The notes beneath the pieces were generated by a model. The model ran no database searches. It worked only from the letters and a program-made list of their open reading frames with translations, and was not told the origin of the DNA. From positions 1-32,414 of the forward strand of contig URSD01000029.1 of the NCBI GenBank assembly GCA_900550395.1: DNA of 32,414 nucleotides, in the 5' to 3' direction. This DNA comes from an uncultured Porphyromonadaceae bacterium (GTDB lineage Bacteria; Bacteroidota; Bacteroidia; Bacteroidales; Muribaculaceae). Shown in pieces: positions 7,133 through 15,953 of this stretch. Numbering within the stretch: the first letter of the stretch is position 1; every line of letters begins with the position of its first letter. The translations under genes and the position numbers were made by a program.

Positions 7133-8488
7133 TTACATAAAGCCGAGGAACCAGGAGGAGATGAGGACGTAGATGAGGATGCCGAAGATGTCGTTGCTTA
7201 TCTGGATGAAGGGTCCGGTGGCAAGGGCGGGGTTGATGTGCAGTTTCTCAAGGGTGAGGGGAATGGCCGTGCCGAGTAGGGACGCGAACATCACTACTGA
7301 GAAGAGGGAAACGGCGACGCTGAGGGTAACGGCCATCTGTCCGGGCAGGAAGATGATGTTGTAGGCGAACATGACGGCGCTCATAATGGTTGCGTTGAGC
7401 AGGCCTATGAGGAGTTCTTTGCCCATCTGACGGGAGAATTCGCGTATGTCGAGCGAGCCGTTGGCGAGGCCCTGTACCACGATGGCCGATGCCTGCACGC
7501 CTACGTTGCCGCCCGTGCCGCCGATGATGGGGATGAACAGGGCGAGGGCCGTGACGGCCTGGAGCTGCTGCTCGAAGCCTGCAAGAATGAGCGAGGCGAC
7601 GATGCCGGCGGCGATGCCGATAAGGAGCCAGGGGATTCGTGCCTTGGTCTGGGCCAGGATGCTGTCGTCGGCGTCGACGTCGCTGCTGATACCGCTGGCG
7701 AGCTGATAGTCGCGCTCGCTGCTCTCGCGCACCTCGTCCATGACGTCGTCGACGGTGATGCGTCCGAGGAGGCGGCCGATGCTGTCGACGACGGGCATTG
7801 CCACGAGGTCGTATTTCTCGAAGTCGTGGGCCACCTCGTCGATGGGCGTGTCGGCCTTGACGCATGCGGGGTCGGTCTCCATCACGTGCTTGATTTTGGA
7901 GACGGAGGGGTGGGTTATGAGCTTTTTCAGCGGCAGGACGCCGCGGAGCTTGTAGTCGTTGTCGACTACGTAGACATAGTATACCTCGTCCATGTCCTCG
8001 GCCTGCTGGCGGAGCTCGCGTATGCATTCCGGCATGGAGAGATTCTCGTTGACGACGAGCATCTCGGTGCCCATGAGGCCGCCGGCGGTGTCCTCGTCGT
8101 ATTTCAGAAGGTCGATGATGTCGCCGGCCTGCTCCACATCGTCGATGTGGGAGAGGATTTCGTCGCGGTCTTCCTCGTCGATCTGCTGTATGAGGTCGAC
8201 GGCATCGTCGGTGTCGAGGTGGTCGATCTGCTTGGCGATGACCTCGGCAGGCATGGCCTCAAGGAGTTTGCGGCGGTCGTCCTCGTCGCGCTCCATGAGC
8301 ACCTCGGCGGCTTTCTCGTCGTCGAGCAGCCGGTAAAGGTATTCCGCTTCGGTGAGGTCCAGGTCGCGGTATAGCTCTGCGATGTCGGCCGGGTGCAGGT
8401 CGGCAAGCAGCTTGTGGGCCCGTTCGTCGTCGTGGCTGTTGATGATGTCGCGCAGTTCGTCGAGGTATTCCGGAGTAAATTCTTTCAT
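7133..8488 (-). CDS. mgtE: magnesium transporter MgtE
   Basis: 451 aa, full length. Inner-membrane Mg2+ channel gated by cytosolic Mg2+. Order of domains: acidic helical N-domain (1-130), two CBS domains (about 143-200 and 205-260), a connecting helix, and five transmembrane helices from residue ~287. The signature GGTGGNVGVQAS (323-334) lies in the pore region. Its ATG overlaps the stop of ksgA as ATGA, so the two are co-translated; expression probably depends on the ksgA promoter. Confidence 0.96.
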   Translation of the reverse strand: MKEFTPEYLDELRDIINSHDDERAHKLLADLHPADIAELYRDLDLTEAEYLYRLLDDEKAAEVLMERDEDDRRKLLEAMPAEVIAKQIDHLDTDDAVDLIQQIDEEDRDEILSHIDDVEQAGDIIDLLKYDEDTAGGLMGTEMLVVNENLSMPECIRELRQQAEDMDEVYYVYVVDNDYKLRGVLPLKKLITHPSVSKIKHVMETDPACVKADTPIDEVAHDFEKYDLVAMPVVDSIGRLLGRITVDDVMDEVRESSERDYQLASGISSDVDADDSILAQTKARIPWLLIGIAAGIVASLILAGFEQQLQAVTALALFIPIIGGTGGNVGVQASAIVVQGLANGSLDIREFSRQMGKELLIGLLNATIMSAVMFAYNIIFLPGQMAVTLSVAVSLFSVVMFASLLGTAIPLTLEKLHINPALATGPFIQISNDIFGILIYVLISSWFLGFM

Positions 8489-9270
8489 TTCTGTCGCAGA
8501 TTTTCCACCGTGAGGGTGAGTTCAACAAACTGGTCAACGCTCAGTTGCTCGGGGCGCATCGCCATCATGGGTGAGTCGGGCAGCTGCGCGCCGGGCGGGA
8601 GGAGTCCGCGCAGACTGTTGCGCAGCGTCTTGCGGCGCTGTCCGAAAGCCGTCTTTACCACGGTGCGCAGGAGGCGTTCGTCGCATCCCGCGTCGAGGCG
8701 GCTGTTGCGCCTCAGCTCTATGACTCCGCTGTGGACCTTTGGCGGCGGGTTGAACACGCCCGGGGGCACGGTGAAGAGATAGCGGACGTCGTACCACAGC
8801 TGCAGCAGTACGCTCAGTATGCCGCGCGTCCTTGAACCCGGGGCGGCGGCGATGCGTTCGGCCACCTCGCGCTGGAGCATGCCGGAGCAGAAGGGCACAT
8901 GGTCGCGGTACTCGAGCATGTGGAAGAATATCTGCGACGAGATGTTGTAGGGATAGTTGCCTATGAGCGCGAAGGGGCGTCCGTCGAAGAGTGTGTCGAG
9001 AGGGAGGCGCAGGAAGTCGCCCTCGATGATGTGGCCGTCGAGGGCAGGCATGTGGCTGCGCAGCCACGCCACGCTCTCGGTGTCAATCTCTACCACGTCG
9101 AGCTCGCGTCCTGATGCGAGGATGTACTGAGTGAGTACGCCCATGCCGGGGCCTATCTCCAGAACGGGCATGCCGGGTGCGGCATCGAGAGTGGCCGCTA
9201 TGCGGGCGGCCACGTCGAGGTCGGTCAGGAAATGCTGTCCCAGTGCTTTCTTCGGTCGAACGTCGGTCAT
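8485..9270 (-). CDS. rsmA: 16S rRNA dimethyladenosine transferase (RsmA/KsgA)
   Basis: 261 aa. Methylates two adjacent adenines in the 3' hairpin of 16S rRNA late in small-subunit assembly, using SAM. Visible: ALGQHFLTD (9-17), SAM-binding LEIGPGMGVLT (37-47) and the catalytic NYPY (105-108) in place of the common NLPY. First gene of a two-gene operon with mgtE. The start codon lies 4 nt after a TAACTTTG box. Confidence 0.96.
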   Translation of the reverse strand: MTDVRPKKALGQHFLTDLDVAARIAATLDAAPGMPVLEIGPGMGVLTQYILASGRELDVVEIDTESVAWLRSHMPALDGHIIEGDFLRLPLDTLFDGRPFALIGNYPYNISSQIFFHMLEYRDHVPFCSGMLQREVAERIAAAPGSRTRGILSVLLQLWYDVRYLFTVPPGVFNPPPKVHSGVIELRRNSRLDAGCDERLLRTVVKTAFGQRRKTLRNSLRGLLPPGAQLPDSPMMAMRPEQLSVDQFVELTLTVENLRQK

Positions 9271-9274
9271 GATG

Positions 9275-9282
9275 CAAAGTTA
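9275..9282 (-). promoter_or_regulatory. -7 box of the rsmA promoter, leaderless type
   Basis: TAACTTTG (9282-9275), then CATC, then the ATG at 9270. No clear TTG lies 19-21 bp upstream. A perfect 15-base palindrome, CTTTTTA-T-TAAAAAG (9287-9301), fills most of the spacer and may instead help end the upstream gene's transcript. Confidence 0.55.
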
Positions 9283-9353
9283 CGAACTTTTTATTAAAAA
9301 GCGTTTGGGGCTCTTTAAAAAATGATACTTCCGACGATATTCACCGAGCCGGC

Positions 9354-11039
9354 TCAGGGGTGGATGTAGAGCTTGCGGACGGTGGTGCCGCGGCGCTCGA
9401 TGCACAGGCCGGGCTGGGGGCCGGCCAGACGCAGGCCGGTGAGGGAGTAGTATTGGGCGGGAGCGTCGGAGGCGTCGACATCAGCTTCTGTTATGCCGCC
9501 TTGCGAACCCCACCGGGTCTTTAACCATGCAGTTTTGGCTCCGAGGCGCGACAGCGCGATGGCCGAGGCGGCGGCCTCGTCGGCGTTGCCGTACTGCGGC
9601 CAGCGGCGGTAGTCGGCGACGGCGGCTGCGGCAATATCCGATGCAAAGGCGCATCCTTCCGCCTCAATGGCGGCAGGTCCGTCGGCTCCGAGGTAGGACG
9701 CCCATACGGCCTTGACAGTGTCGACAAACTCGGGGAAGGCGGCGTAGACGGCGCCTATCCATACCTGATGGTACTGCGGCGAGTCCCAGATGAAGCGCTC
9801 GGTGCCGTCGGCGAACAGGGCGCTGCCGAAGTCCCACACGGGGCCGAATATCCAGCGCTCGGCGTCGCCGCGCTGGCGGAAGAGGTAGCAGCTGCCGTGG
9901 AACGACTCGTAGTCGTTCATTATCTCCTGCACGATGTAGTAGCGGGCGAGCGCCTCAGGGTCGACGAGTGCCGAGAAGGCCGCATAGTCGCGGGCGGCGA
10001 TGGCATCCTGCACGGCTTGCATCTGCGATTGCAGATAGTCGTGCTGCTGCACCGACAGCTCCTCCGGCGACTTGTAGGTGAACCACACGGGGTAGCTGCC
10101 TTCCATGACCGTGACGTGCGGGTCGGCGTCGTAGTTGTCTATCTCCACGAGCCAGCCGCCGTCTACGTCGGTGGTGGCGAGGTCCTGCTGCTCGGTCACG
10201 TTGACGCGGTTCTTGTCGACGCGGATGTTCTCGGTCATGAAGTAGAGGCCGATGTAGTCGCCGTTGAGGACGACTTCAACGGGGCGCTGCGCGGGAGTCC
10301 ACGCCAGTTGCAGCGCACGTGAAGCCGCGAAGCCGAGCGTGTTGCGCATGAAGCCGATGCGGTCGTCGGCATGGGCGAGTAGTACGAAATGCTTGCTCGA
10401 TTTCATCCCGAGCATGGGCTGCTTGTCGGCAAGCTTTATGCGGTACGGCTTTTTGTCGAATCCGGTCCAGGTGTAGTTGCCGCGGCCGCGTATCTGCATG
10501 GCCAGGGGCGCGTCTTCCGAGCCGAGGGCCTTGACATCGGCGTGCCCCATCGGGTCGAGCCAATAGGAAGCATTCAGATATGTTTCCTTTGAGGTTATGG
10601 GTGTGCCGTTTTCGGTGTTGATGTAGAGAAGCGGGAGGGTGCCGGAGTAGGCCTGAAGGGGTGTGCGCGTGTAGCGCATGCGCATGGCCGTGAGGTCCAC
10701 TTCCACCGTGAGGCGTTCGGAGGCCGGCGCCGTGATGTTGCCGGAGGAGTTATGCTCGATGGCTGTCCATGCGTCCACGGCGGGCGTGGATGCGGGCTTG
10801 AGGGCTCCGACGTCGAAAGCCTTCCAGTCGCCACGCGTGGTGCTCATTTTGAATTCGCGCGAAGACGAGAAGTCGATGCTAAGGCGGAAGATGCCGTCGC
10901 TGCCCGGCTGGAACGGCAGGCAGTCGTTGCTGTTCCAGTTGTTGAATGGGCCTGTGGCGTAAAGGGCGCTCTGCGCTTCGGTCCGGAACGGACAAAGCAT
11001 GGCAAGCAGCGCGAGGGCTGCGAATAGGAATGTTCTCAT
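9354..11039 (-). CDS. secreted CotH-kinase-like protein with N-terminal beta-sandwich domain
   Basis: 561 aa. Signal peptide 1-23 (ends EAQ|S). Residues ~25-125 look like a starch-binding-type beta-sandwich (GPFNNWN, DGIFRLSIDF, EFKM). Residues ~135-490 match the CotH family (atypical kinases/secreted surface proteins): RGRGNYTW (184-191), KKPYRIKL, GDYIGLYFMTENIR (260-273), MNDYESFHGS (374-383) and GPVWDFG (399-405). CotH proteins usually have WDFD here; G405 replaces the second acidic residue, so kinase activity is doubtful. The tail (YYSLTGLRL...LYIHP) resembles the short C-terminal domains common on exported Bacteroidales proteins. It lies 57 bp after bioD with a hairpin between, so separate expression is likely though no consensus promoter is visible. 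Confidence 0.82.
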   Translation of the reverse strand: MRTFLFAALALLAMLCPFRTEAQSALYATGPFNNWNSNDCLPFQPGSDGIFRLSIDFSSSREFKMSTTRGDWKAFDVGALKPASTPAVDAWTAIEHNSSGNITAPASERLTVEVDLTAMRMRYTRTPLQAYSGTLPLLYINTENGTPITSKETYLNASYWLDPMGHADVKALGSEDAPLAMQIRGRGNYTWTGFDKKPYRIKLADKQPMLGMKSSKHFVLLAHADDRIGFMRNTLGFAASRALQLAWTPAQRPVEVVLNGDYIGLYFMTENIRVDKNRVNVTEQQDLATTDVDGGWLVEIDNYDADPHVTVMEGSYPVWFTYKSPEELSVQQHDYLQSQMQAVQDAIAARDYAAFSALVDPEALARYYIVQEIMNDYESFHGSCYLFRQRGDAERWIFGPVWDFGSALFADGTERFIWDSPQYHQVWIGAVYAAFPEFVDTVKAVWASYLGADGPAAIEAEGCAFASDIAAAAVADYRRWPQYGNADEAAASAIALSRLGAKTAWLKTRWGSQGGITEADVDASDAPAQYYSLTGLRLAGPQPGLCIERRGTTVRKLYIHP

Positions 11040-11072
11040 GTATTATTATATAATCTCTACTTTTTTATTTAT

Positions 11073-11094
11073 AAAACGTCGGAAAAGACGTTTT
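11073..11094 (-). terminator. hairpin after the biotin operon
   Basis: AAAACGTC and GACGTTTT pair with a 6-base loop, 2 bp past the bioD stop. On the minus strand the 3' arm ends in TTTT followed by AT-rich sequence, a plausible but weak intrinsic terminator. Confidence 0.55.
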
Positions 11095-11096
11095 GG

Positions 11097-11738
11097 TTAC
11101 ATCGCGGGCAGGTCGAGGACTTCGGTCTGCGGGAACCGGCGCGCGACGTAGCGTCCGATGAATGCCCGGGTGTCTTCGGCGATAACGGCATCGGTGTCGA
11201 AATGATGGTTGTAAACCACGGCGGCAAGCTCTATGCCACGGGCTTTTATCGCTTCCAGGGATAGGACGGTGTGGTTGATGGAGCCGAGGCGACCGTTGGT
11301 GACGAGTACAAGCGGCAGGTGGCGCGAGGCTACGTAGTCGATGGTGAAGACTTCGTCCGTGACGGGTACCATCAGGCCTCCGGCACCCTCTACCAGCACG
11401 CAGTCGTAGCGCGAACGCAGGGAGGCTGTACTTCTGTCGACGAGCGACAGGTCAATCTCGCGGCCGTCGAGCCGTGCGGCAAGCTGTGCGGAGGCGGGGT
11501 AGGTGAATATGATGGGGGCGGTGATGCCGTCCAGGTCGTCGGGCAGCATGGGGAGCCCGCAGAGGCGGCGGTGAGCCTCGATGTCCTCCGAGGTGTCGGT
11601 GCAGCCGGTCTGTATGAATTTCTGAGTGATGACGCTGCGGCCGGCAGCGGCGATGCGCTGTGCGAGCCACGCCGTGGCGTAGGTCTTGCCGGCGTCGGTG
11701 TCTATTCCGCTGATGAATAGGACAGGATATTCTAACAT
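11097..11738 (-). CDS. bioD: dethiobiotin synthetase
   Basis: 213 aa. ATP-dependent carboxylation and ring closure of diaminopelargonate to dethiobiotin. P-loop GIDTDAGKTYAT (11-22), VEGAGGLMVPV and LVTNGRLGSINH are typical. The ATG at 11738 overlaps the end of bioGC by 7 bases; longer in-frame starts upstream lie wholly inside bioGC and give Arg-rich, non-family sequence. Last gene of the biotin operon. Confidence 0.95.
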   Translation of the reverse strand: MLEYPVLFISGIDTDAGKTYATAWLAQRIAAAGRSVITQKFIQTGCTDTSEDIEAHRRLCGLPMLPDDLDGITAPIIFTYPASAQLAARLDGREIDLSLVDRSTASLRSRYDCVLVEGAGGLMVPVTDEVFTIDYVASRHLPLVLVTNGRLGSINHTVLSLEAIKARGIELAAVVYNHHFDTDAVIAEDTRAFIGRYVARRFPQTEVLDLPAM

Positions 11739-13114
11739 TTGCGCAGAAGCATGAAAAGTGGTTGGTATGTGAGGGTGAAGCGTCCGTCGGCGTCGGGCTG
11801 CAGGGCAGCTGCGGCGGCGCGGGCGTTGCCCGAGCGGGTGATGGCGTTGACGCCCGTAAGGCTCAGGTGGCGGAGTATCTCCATTGCGCTGCCGAAGCTG
11901 CATTGCAGTCGCGCCTCGTGCAGCAGTACGGTCTCGACTCCGGGTATCTCAGCGATGGCGGCGCGCCATGTGGCAGCATCGCATAGATGCAGTCCCACAC
12001 CGCAGGCACGGCTCACTTCCGGCATGTTGTCGCGTCCGAAGGTCGAAAGGGCCAGCATGCCGCCGGGGCGCAATGCGCGCAGACATTCGGCTACGAAGCG
12101 CTCCGGCGAGTTGAACCACTGGATGGTGGACGCTGAAACAATCATGTCGAGGGATGCGTCGGGCACGTCGCGGACGGCAGTCTCTGCGTCGGCGCTGCGG
12201 TAGGTGCTTCCGGCGGGGAGGGCGAAAGGCGCCTGAGGCAGCACGTCCCAAAGCAGGAGCGTGGCGCTTTCGCAGCGCGCCGGCAGCATTTTGGTGAGCA
12301 GTCCCGTACCGCATCCCACCTCCAGGATGCGGCTACCGGGCCGAGCGAAGATTGCACGGGTGTCCTTGTCGTCGAGCAGCGCGGCCAGGCTGTCGGCTAT
12401 CAGGGCCTGGGGCGCGGCGTTGCTGTCGTAGCTCGTCCCGGCGCCTGCAAAGCGTTCGCCGACGAGGCTTTTGTCGATGAAATATTCGTCGAGGATGCGC
12501 TGAAAATCGGGCAGGTGCGGGCTGTCGGTTTCCACAACGTCGCATCCGGCGAATGCGCGTCGCTGGTTATCGGGCGGAAAGATGGCGTCGCGCAGGGTGA
12601 GCAGATAATGGTCGAATCGGGGCGTGCCGGAGGCGGCGGGACGTGCCGCGATGGCAAGCAGCTCGTCGCGCAGCTCCTCGACAGGGCGTTCCGGCGCACA
12701 TGAGGACCACTGCGACCATGCCAGTTGGCCGCCGCACATGCGCCTCATGAAGCGTTCGAGCGTGCGGGGACTGAGGGTATCGGCTGTGGCCTTGAAAATG
12801 TCGCGGGGAATGCCGAGCGTGTCGCTGACGGGGCACGGTGTACCGGCTACTGCTATGCGCCCCGTCACCCGCGGACCGAGGGCGGCGTGGCACAGCTGCG
12901 CCGCCTGAACGCCCATCGACCATGCGAGCACGCACACCTCACGGTACGGCGCCGTCCACTGCGGGTCGAAGTCGAGGGAACGGTAGTCCCAGACGACGAG
13001 TATGTCGTAGCCCGGACGTGCCAGGCCGCGGAAAGGGCGTTCGTCCATGCCCCAGCCGGCGAAAATCACTATCAGGCGCGGCGAACCGTTGCGGCTGATG
13101 AAGGCGTGTCTCAT
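11732..13114 (-). CDS. bioGC: bifunctional BioG-BioC fusion (pimeloyl-ACP methyl ester esterase / malonyl-ACP O-methyltransferase)
   Basis: 460 aa. The N-terminal ~215 residues are a BioG-type (DUF452) alpha/beta hydrolase: IFAGWGMD (17-24), nucleophile S66 in LAWSMGV, candidate acid D176 in RDAIFPPDNQ and H200 in DSPHLPDF. The C-terminal ~235 residues are BioC: SAM motif LEVGCGTGLLT (264-274) and SASTIQWF. BioC methylates malonyl-ACP to start pimelate synthesis through the fatty-acid cycle, and BioG removes the methyl ester at the end, so one chain carries entry and exit steps. The ATG at 13114 overlaps the bioF stop as ATGA. The triad acid is assigned by motif only. Confidence 0.93.
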   Translation of the reverse strand: MRHAFISRNGSPRLIVIFAGWGMDERPFRGLARPGYDILVVWDYRSLDFDPQWTAPYREVCVLAWSMGVQAAQLCHAALGPRVTGRIAVAGTPCPVSDTLGIPRDIFKATADTLSPRTLERFMRRMCGGQLAWSQWSSCAPERPVEELRDELLAIAARPAASGTPRFDHYLLTLRDAIFPPDNQRRAFAGCDVVETDSPHLPDFQRILDEYFIDKSLVGERFAGAGTSYDSNAAPQALIADSLAALLDDKDTRAIFARPGSRILEVGCGTGLLTKMLPARCESATLLLWDVLPQAPFALPAGSTYRSADAETAVRDVPDASLDMIVSASTIQWFNSPERFVAECLRALRPGGMLALSTFGRDNMPEVSRACGVGLHLCDAATWRAAIAEIPGVETVLLHEARLQCSFGSAMEILRHLSLTGVNAITRSGNARAAAAALQPDADGRFTLTYQPLFMLLRKC

Positions 13115-14223
13115 AGCGAAGCGACGGCTGAGGCCAGGCCGCGAATCTGTTCGCGGCTCATGGCGGCTGATATGGAGAAACGCAGGCGCTCGGTGCCCGG
13201 TGGCACTGTGGGTGTGCGGATTGGCAGCACGTGGTAGCCGAGGTTCTCGAGTGCGGCCGACATCTCCAGGGCGCGCGCGGAGCTGCCTGCGAGCAGCGGG
13301 GCTATGTGGCAGGGCGTGCCGCCGATGCCGAGGGCCGAATAGAGCTCCTGCGAGAGCTGCGCGAGGTGGCGTCGCTCGTCGTCCATGAGCTGCATGCGCT
13401 CGAAGACGAAGCGTCCCCACGCGGCGCAAATGGGCGGCATGGCTGTGGAGAAGATGAGGCTGCGGGCCTTGTTGACCATGAAGCTACGCAGCTCGGCGGA
13501 GAGTACGGCGTATGCACCTGTGGACGCCAGAGCCTTGCCCATGGTGCCGAGTACGATGTCGACTCTGTTGCCGAGACCGGCCTCCTCTACCAGTCCCAGC
13601 CCGCGTGGTCCGCATGCGCCCACTGCGTGCGCCTCGTCGATATAGAGCATGGCTCCGGGCACGGACTCCTTGGCGTCGACGAGGGCGGCTATGTCGGCCC
13701 GGTCGCCGTCCATGCTGTAGATGCTCTCGGCGATGATGAGCGTGCGGCTGTAGGCGCCGGCCTTGCTGCGCAGGATGCGCCGCAGATGGTCGTAGTCGTT
13801 ATGGCGGAAGCGCTCCATGGGCGCTCCACCGAGGCGTATGCCGTCGATTATGCTGGCGTGCACGAGGCGGTCGGCGACCACGAGGGTGTGGCGGTCGGAG
13901 CTGAGCGCTGCTATCATGCCCGTGTTGGCGTGGTAGCCGCTGTTGAAGAGAAGCGCGGGGCGTCCGTAGGTCGTCGCCACGGACTGCTCGAGGGCGTTGA
14001 ATTCGTCCTGGAGGCCGCCCAGGAGGCGCGACGCGGAGGCCGTCATGGCGTAGCCGTTGCGTACGGCTTCCTCCATGAACTCGCGGCGCAGGTTGTCGCG
14101 GACGGCGAGGCCGAGGTAGTCGTTGCCGGAGAGGTCGAGGGCTGCCGAACGGCGCCTGTCGGCGGGTATGCGGCGCAGGTTGTCGGCGGCGGCGAGTGCG
14201 CCGAGGGTTTCGGCTATGCTCAT
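13111..14223 (-). CDS. bioF: 8-amino-7-oxononanoate synthase
   Basis: 370 aa PLP enzyme joining pimeloyl-ACP and L-alanine with loss of CO2. Fold-type I motifs: FNSGYHANTG (93-102), DEAHAVGACGPRGLG (196-210) and LGTMGKALAS with the PLP lysine K230. Start and stop both overlap the neighbours as ATGA, so bioA, bioF and bioGC are tightly coupled. Confidence 0.95.
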   Translation of the reverse strand: MSIAETLGALAAADNLRRIPADRRRSAALDLSGNDYLGLAVRDNLRREFMEEAVRNGYAMTASASRLLGGLQDEFNALEQSVATTYGRPALLFNSGYHANTGMIAALSSDRHTLVVADRLVHASIIDGIRLGGAPMERFRHNDYDHLRRILRSKAGAYSRTLIIAESIYSMDGDRADIAALVDAKESVPGAMLYIDEAHAVGACGPRGLGLVEEAGLGNRVDIVLGTMGKALASTGAYAVLSAELRSFMVNKARSLIFSTAMPPICAAWGRFVFERMQLMDDERRHLAQLSQELYSALGIGGTPCHIAPLLAGSSARALEMSAALENLGYHVLPIRTPTVPPGTERLRFSISAAMSREQIRGLASAVASL

Positions 14224-15515
14224 GCCGTGGCTTCCTCCACAAGCTCCACGAGTGCATCGCAGAGCGCGTGCAGCTCGGCATCGTTGATGACGTAGGGCGG
14301 CATGATGTAGACGTTGCGTCCGAAGGGACGTATCCACACGCCGCGGCGCACGCAGGCTTTCTGGAAGGTGCCTACGTCGACGGGGCGGCGCGTTTCCACC
14401 ACGCCTATGCTGCCGAGTACGCGCACGTCGGCGACGCCGGTCAGCTGTGCGGCCGGAGCGAGGCGCCGGCGCATCATGTCCTCCATGTGCGCCACGACGG
14501 CGCCCATGTCCTGCTCGCGCAGCATGGTGAGCGATTCGGCGGCGACGGCGCAGGCCAGGGGGTTGGCCATGAACGTCGGGCCGTGCATCAGCACTCCGGC
14601 CTCGCCGCGCGATATGGTGTCGGCGACTTCGCGCGTGGTGAGTACGGCGCTGAGCGTCATGTAGCCGCCTGTGAGCCCCTTGCCCACGCACATGATGTCG
14701 GGCTGAACCCCTGCGTGCTCCCATGCGAAGCAGCGTCCGGTGCGCCAGAAGCCGGTGGCTATCTCGTCGAAGATGACGTAGACGCCGCGCTCGCGGCACA
14801 GCGCCACGGCCCGGCGGAGATACTCGGGGTGGTAGAACCACATGCCGCCGGCGCCCTGCACGATGGGCTCGAGTATGAGTGCCGCTATCTCGCCGTTGTG
14901 TTCGTCGAGAGTGCGTCGCAGAGGCTCTATGTCGGCGTCGTCCCACTCGCCGCCGAAGCGCGAACGGGGCTGCGGCACGAAGAAGCGCACGGGCAGGGCG
15001 GAGCCGAAGGCCTGGTGCATGCCAGTGACGGGGTCGCACACGCTCATGGCGTTCCAGGTGTCGCCGTGGTAGCCGCTGCGGATGGTTACGAAATTGGTGC
15101 GCCGGTGGTCGCCACTGTGGCTGATGGCTGCCTGTACGGCCATTTTCATTGCCACTTCCACGGCCACGGAGCCGGAGTCGGCATAGAAGATGTTGTGCAT
15201 GGTGTCCGGAGCCATCTCAAGCAGGAGGTGGCCGAGACGCAGGGCGGGTTCGTGGGTGAGGCCGCCGAACATCACATGGCTCATGCTGTCGAGCTGCCTT
15301 TTGGCGGCGGCGTTGAGACGCGGATGGTTGTAGCCGTGGCATGCACACCACCAGGACGACATGCCGTCGATAAGCTCGGTGCCGTCGGCCAGACGCAGCA
15401 TCACGCCGCGGGCTGATTCCACCTTATAGGTCGGCAGCGGGTCGATTGTGGATGTATAGGGATGCCAGAGATGTTCTCTGTCCCATTGGTCATGAAGGAT
15501 GTTTTCCTGATTCAT
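14220..15515 (-). CDS. bioA: adenosylmethionine-8-amino-7-oxononanoate aminotransferase
   Basis: 431 aa class III PLP aminotransferase; it uses SAM as amino donor to make 7,8-diaminopelargonate. Motifs: WHPYTS (17-22), DGMSSWWCACHGYNHP (50-65), YADSGSVAVEVAMKMA, FDEIATGFWRTG (249-260) and K279 in CVGKGLTGGYM. First gene of bioA-bioF-bioGC-bioD; together these cover pimelate initiation/release and all ring-assembly steps up to dethiobiotin. bioB is not in the window. The ATG lies 4 nt from a consensus -7 box. Confidence 0.96.
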   Translation of the reverse strand: MNQENILHDQWDREHLWHPYTSTIDPLPTYKVESARGVMLRLADGTELIDGMSSWWCACHGYNHPRLNAAAKRQLDSMSHVMFGGLTHEPALRLGHLLLEMAPDTMHNIFYADSGSVAVEVAMKMAVQAAISHSGDHRRTNFVTIRSGYHGDTWNAMSVCDPVTGMHQAFGSALPVRFFVPQPRSRFGGEWDDADIEPLRRTLDEHNGEIAALILEPIVQGAGGMWFYHPEYLRRAVALCRERGVYVIFDEIATGFWRTGRCFAWEHAGVQPDIMCVGKGLTGGYMTLSAVLTTREVADTISRGEAGVLMHGPTFMANPLACAVAAESLTMLREQDMGAVVAHMEDMMRRRLAPAAQLTGVADVRVLGSIGVVETRRPVDVGTFQKACVRRGVWIRPFGRNVYIMPPYVINDAELHALCDALVELVEEATA

Positions 15516-15519
15516 GCCG

Positions 15520-15551
15520 CAAAATTACTGAAAATCCCGTTAAAGGGCAAA
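15520..15551 (-). promoter_or_regulatory. biotin operon promoter, leaderless type
   Basis: TTTG (15551-15548), 20 bp, TAATTTTG (15527-15520), CGGC, then ATG at 15515. The -33 box lies inside the last codons of crcB. No BirA-like palindrome is obvious next to it. Confidence 0.75.
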
Positions 15552-15947
15552 AGAATGTCGCACCAGGACGTGGCCGGCGTAGAGGGCGGCGAATCCCAGG
15601 ACGAGACTTGCGCAGAGGTAGAGTGCGGCGACGGCGAGTCCGGCCGTACCGGCACGGCCGAAGAGCAGCGCGTTTTCGTTGATGAATGTGGAAAACGTGG
15701 TGAAGCCGCCGCAGAAACCCACCGTAGCGAGCAGACGCAGCTGGGGGCTGACGAGGGTGCCGCGGTCGATGAGGCCGTAGATGAAACCTATGAGCAGACA
15801 TCCGGCCACGTTGACGGCCAGCGTACCCCACGGGAACACGGCTCCCGGTATGAGGCGCTGCACTGCATTGCCGGCAAGATAGCGGCAGACTCCACCGAGC
15901 CCGCTGCCGACGAATATCGCAAGAAGATTTGTGAACATGTTTGTCAT
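15540..15947 (-). CDS. crcB: fluoride channel Fluc/CrcB
   Basis: 135 aa, four transmembrane helices, usual length for a dual-topology fluoride exporter of the inner membrane. Motifs: GLGGVCRYLAG near the N-terminus, WGTLAVNVAGCLLIGF, and GFCGGFTTFSTF, whose polar track and phenylalanines line the pore in the family. ATG 15947 gives MTNMFTNLL; an internal ATG at 15938 is an alternative. A strong hairpin (15954-15996) stands just upstream. bioA follows after 24 bp but has its own promoter. Confidence 0.93.
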   Translation of the reverse strand: MTNMFTNLLAIFVGSGLGGVCRYLAGNAVQRLIPGAVFPWGTLAVNVAGCLLIGFIYGLIDRGTLVSPQLRLLATVGFCGGFTTFSTFINENALLFGRAGTAGLAVAALYLCASLVLGFAALYAGHVLVRHSFAL

Positions 15948-15953
15948 ATCGCA

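Noticed and set aside
13115..13429. N-terminal extension of BioG-BioC upstream of 13114
   Set aside because: The extra residues are Arg/His-rich and lie wholly inside bioF in another frame; the ATGA overlap and family N-terminus fix the start at 13114.
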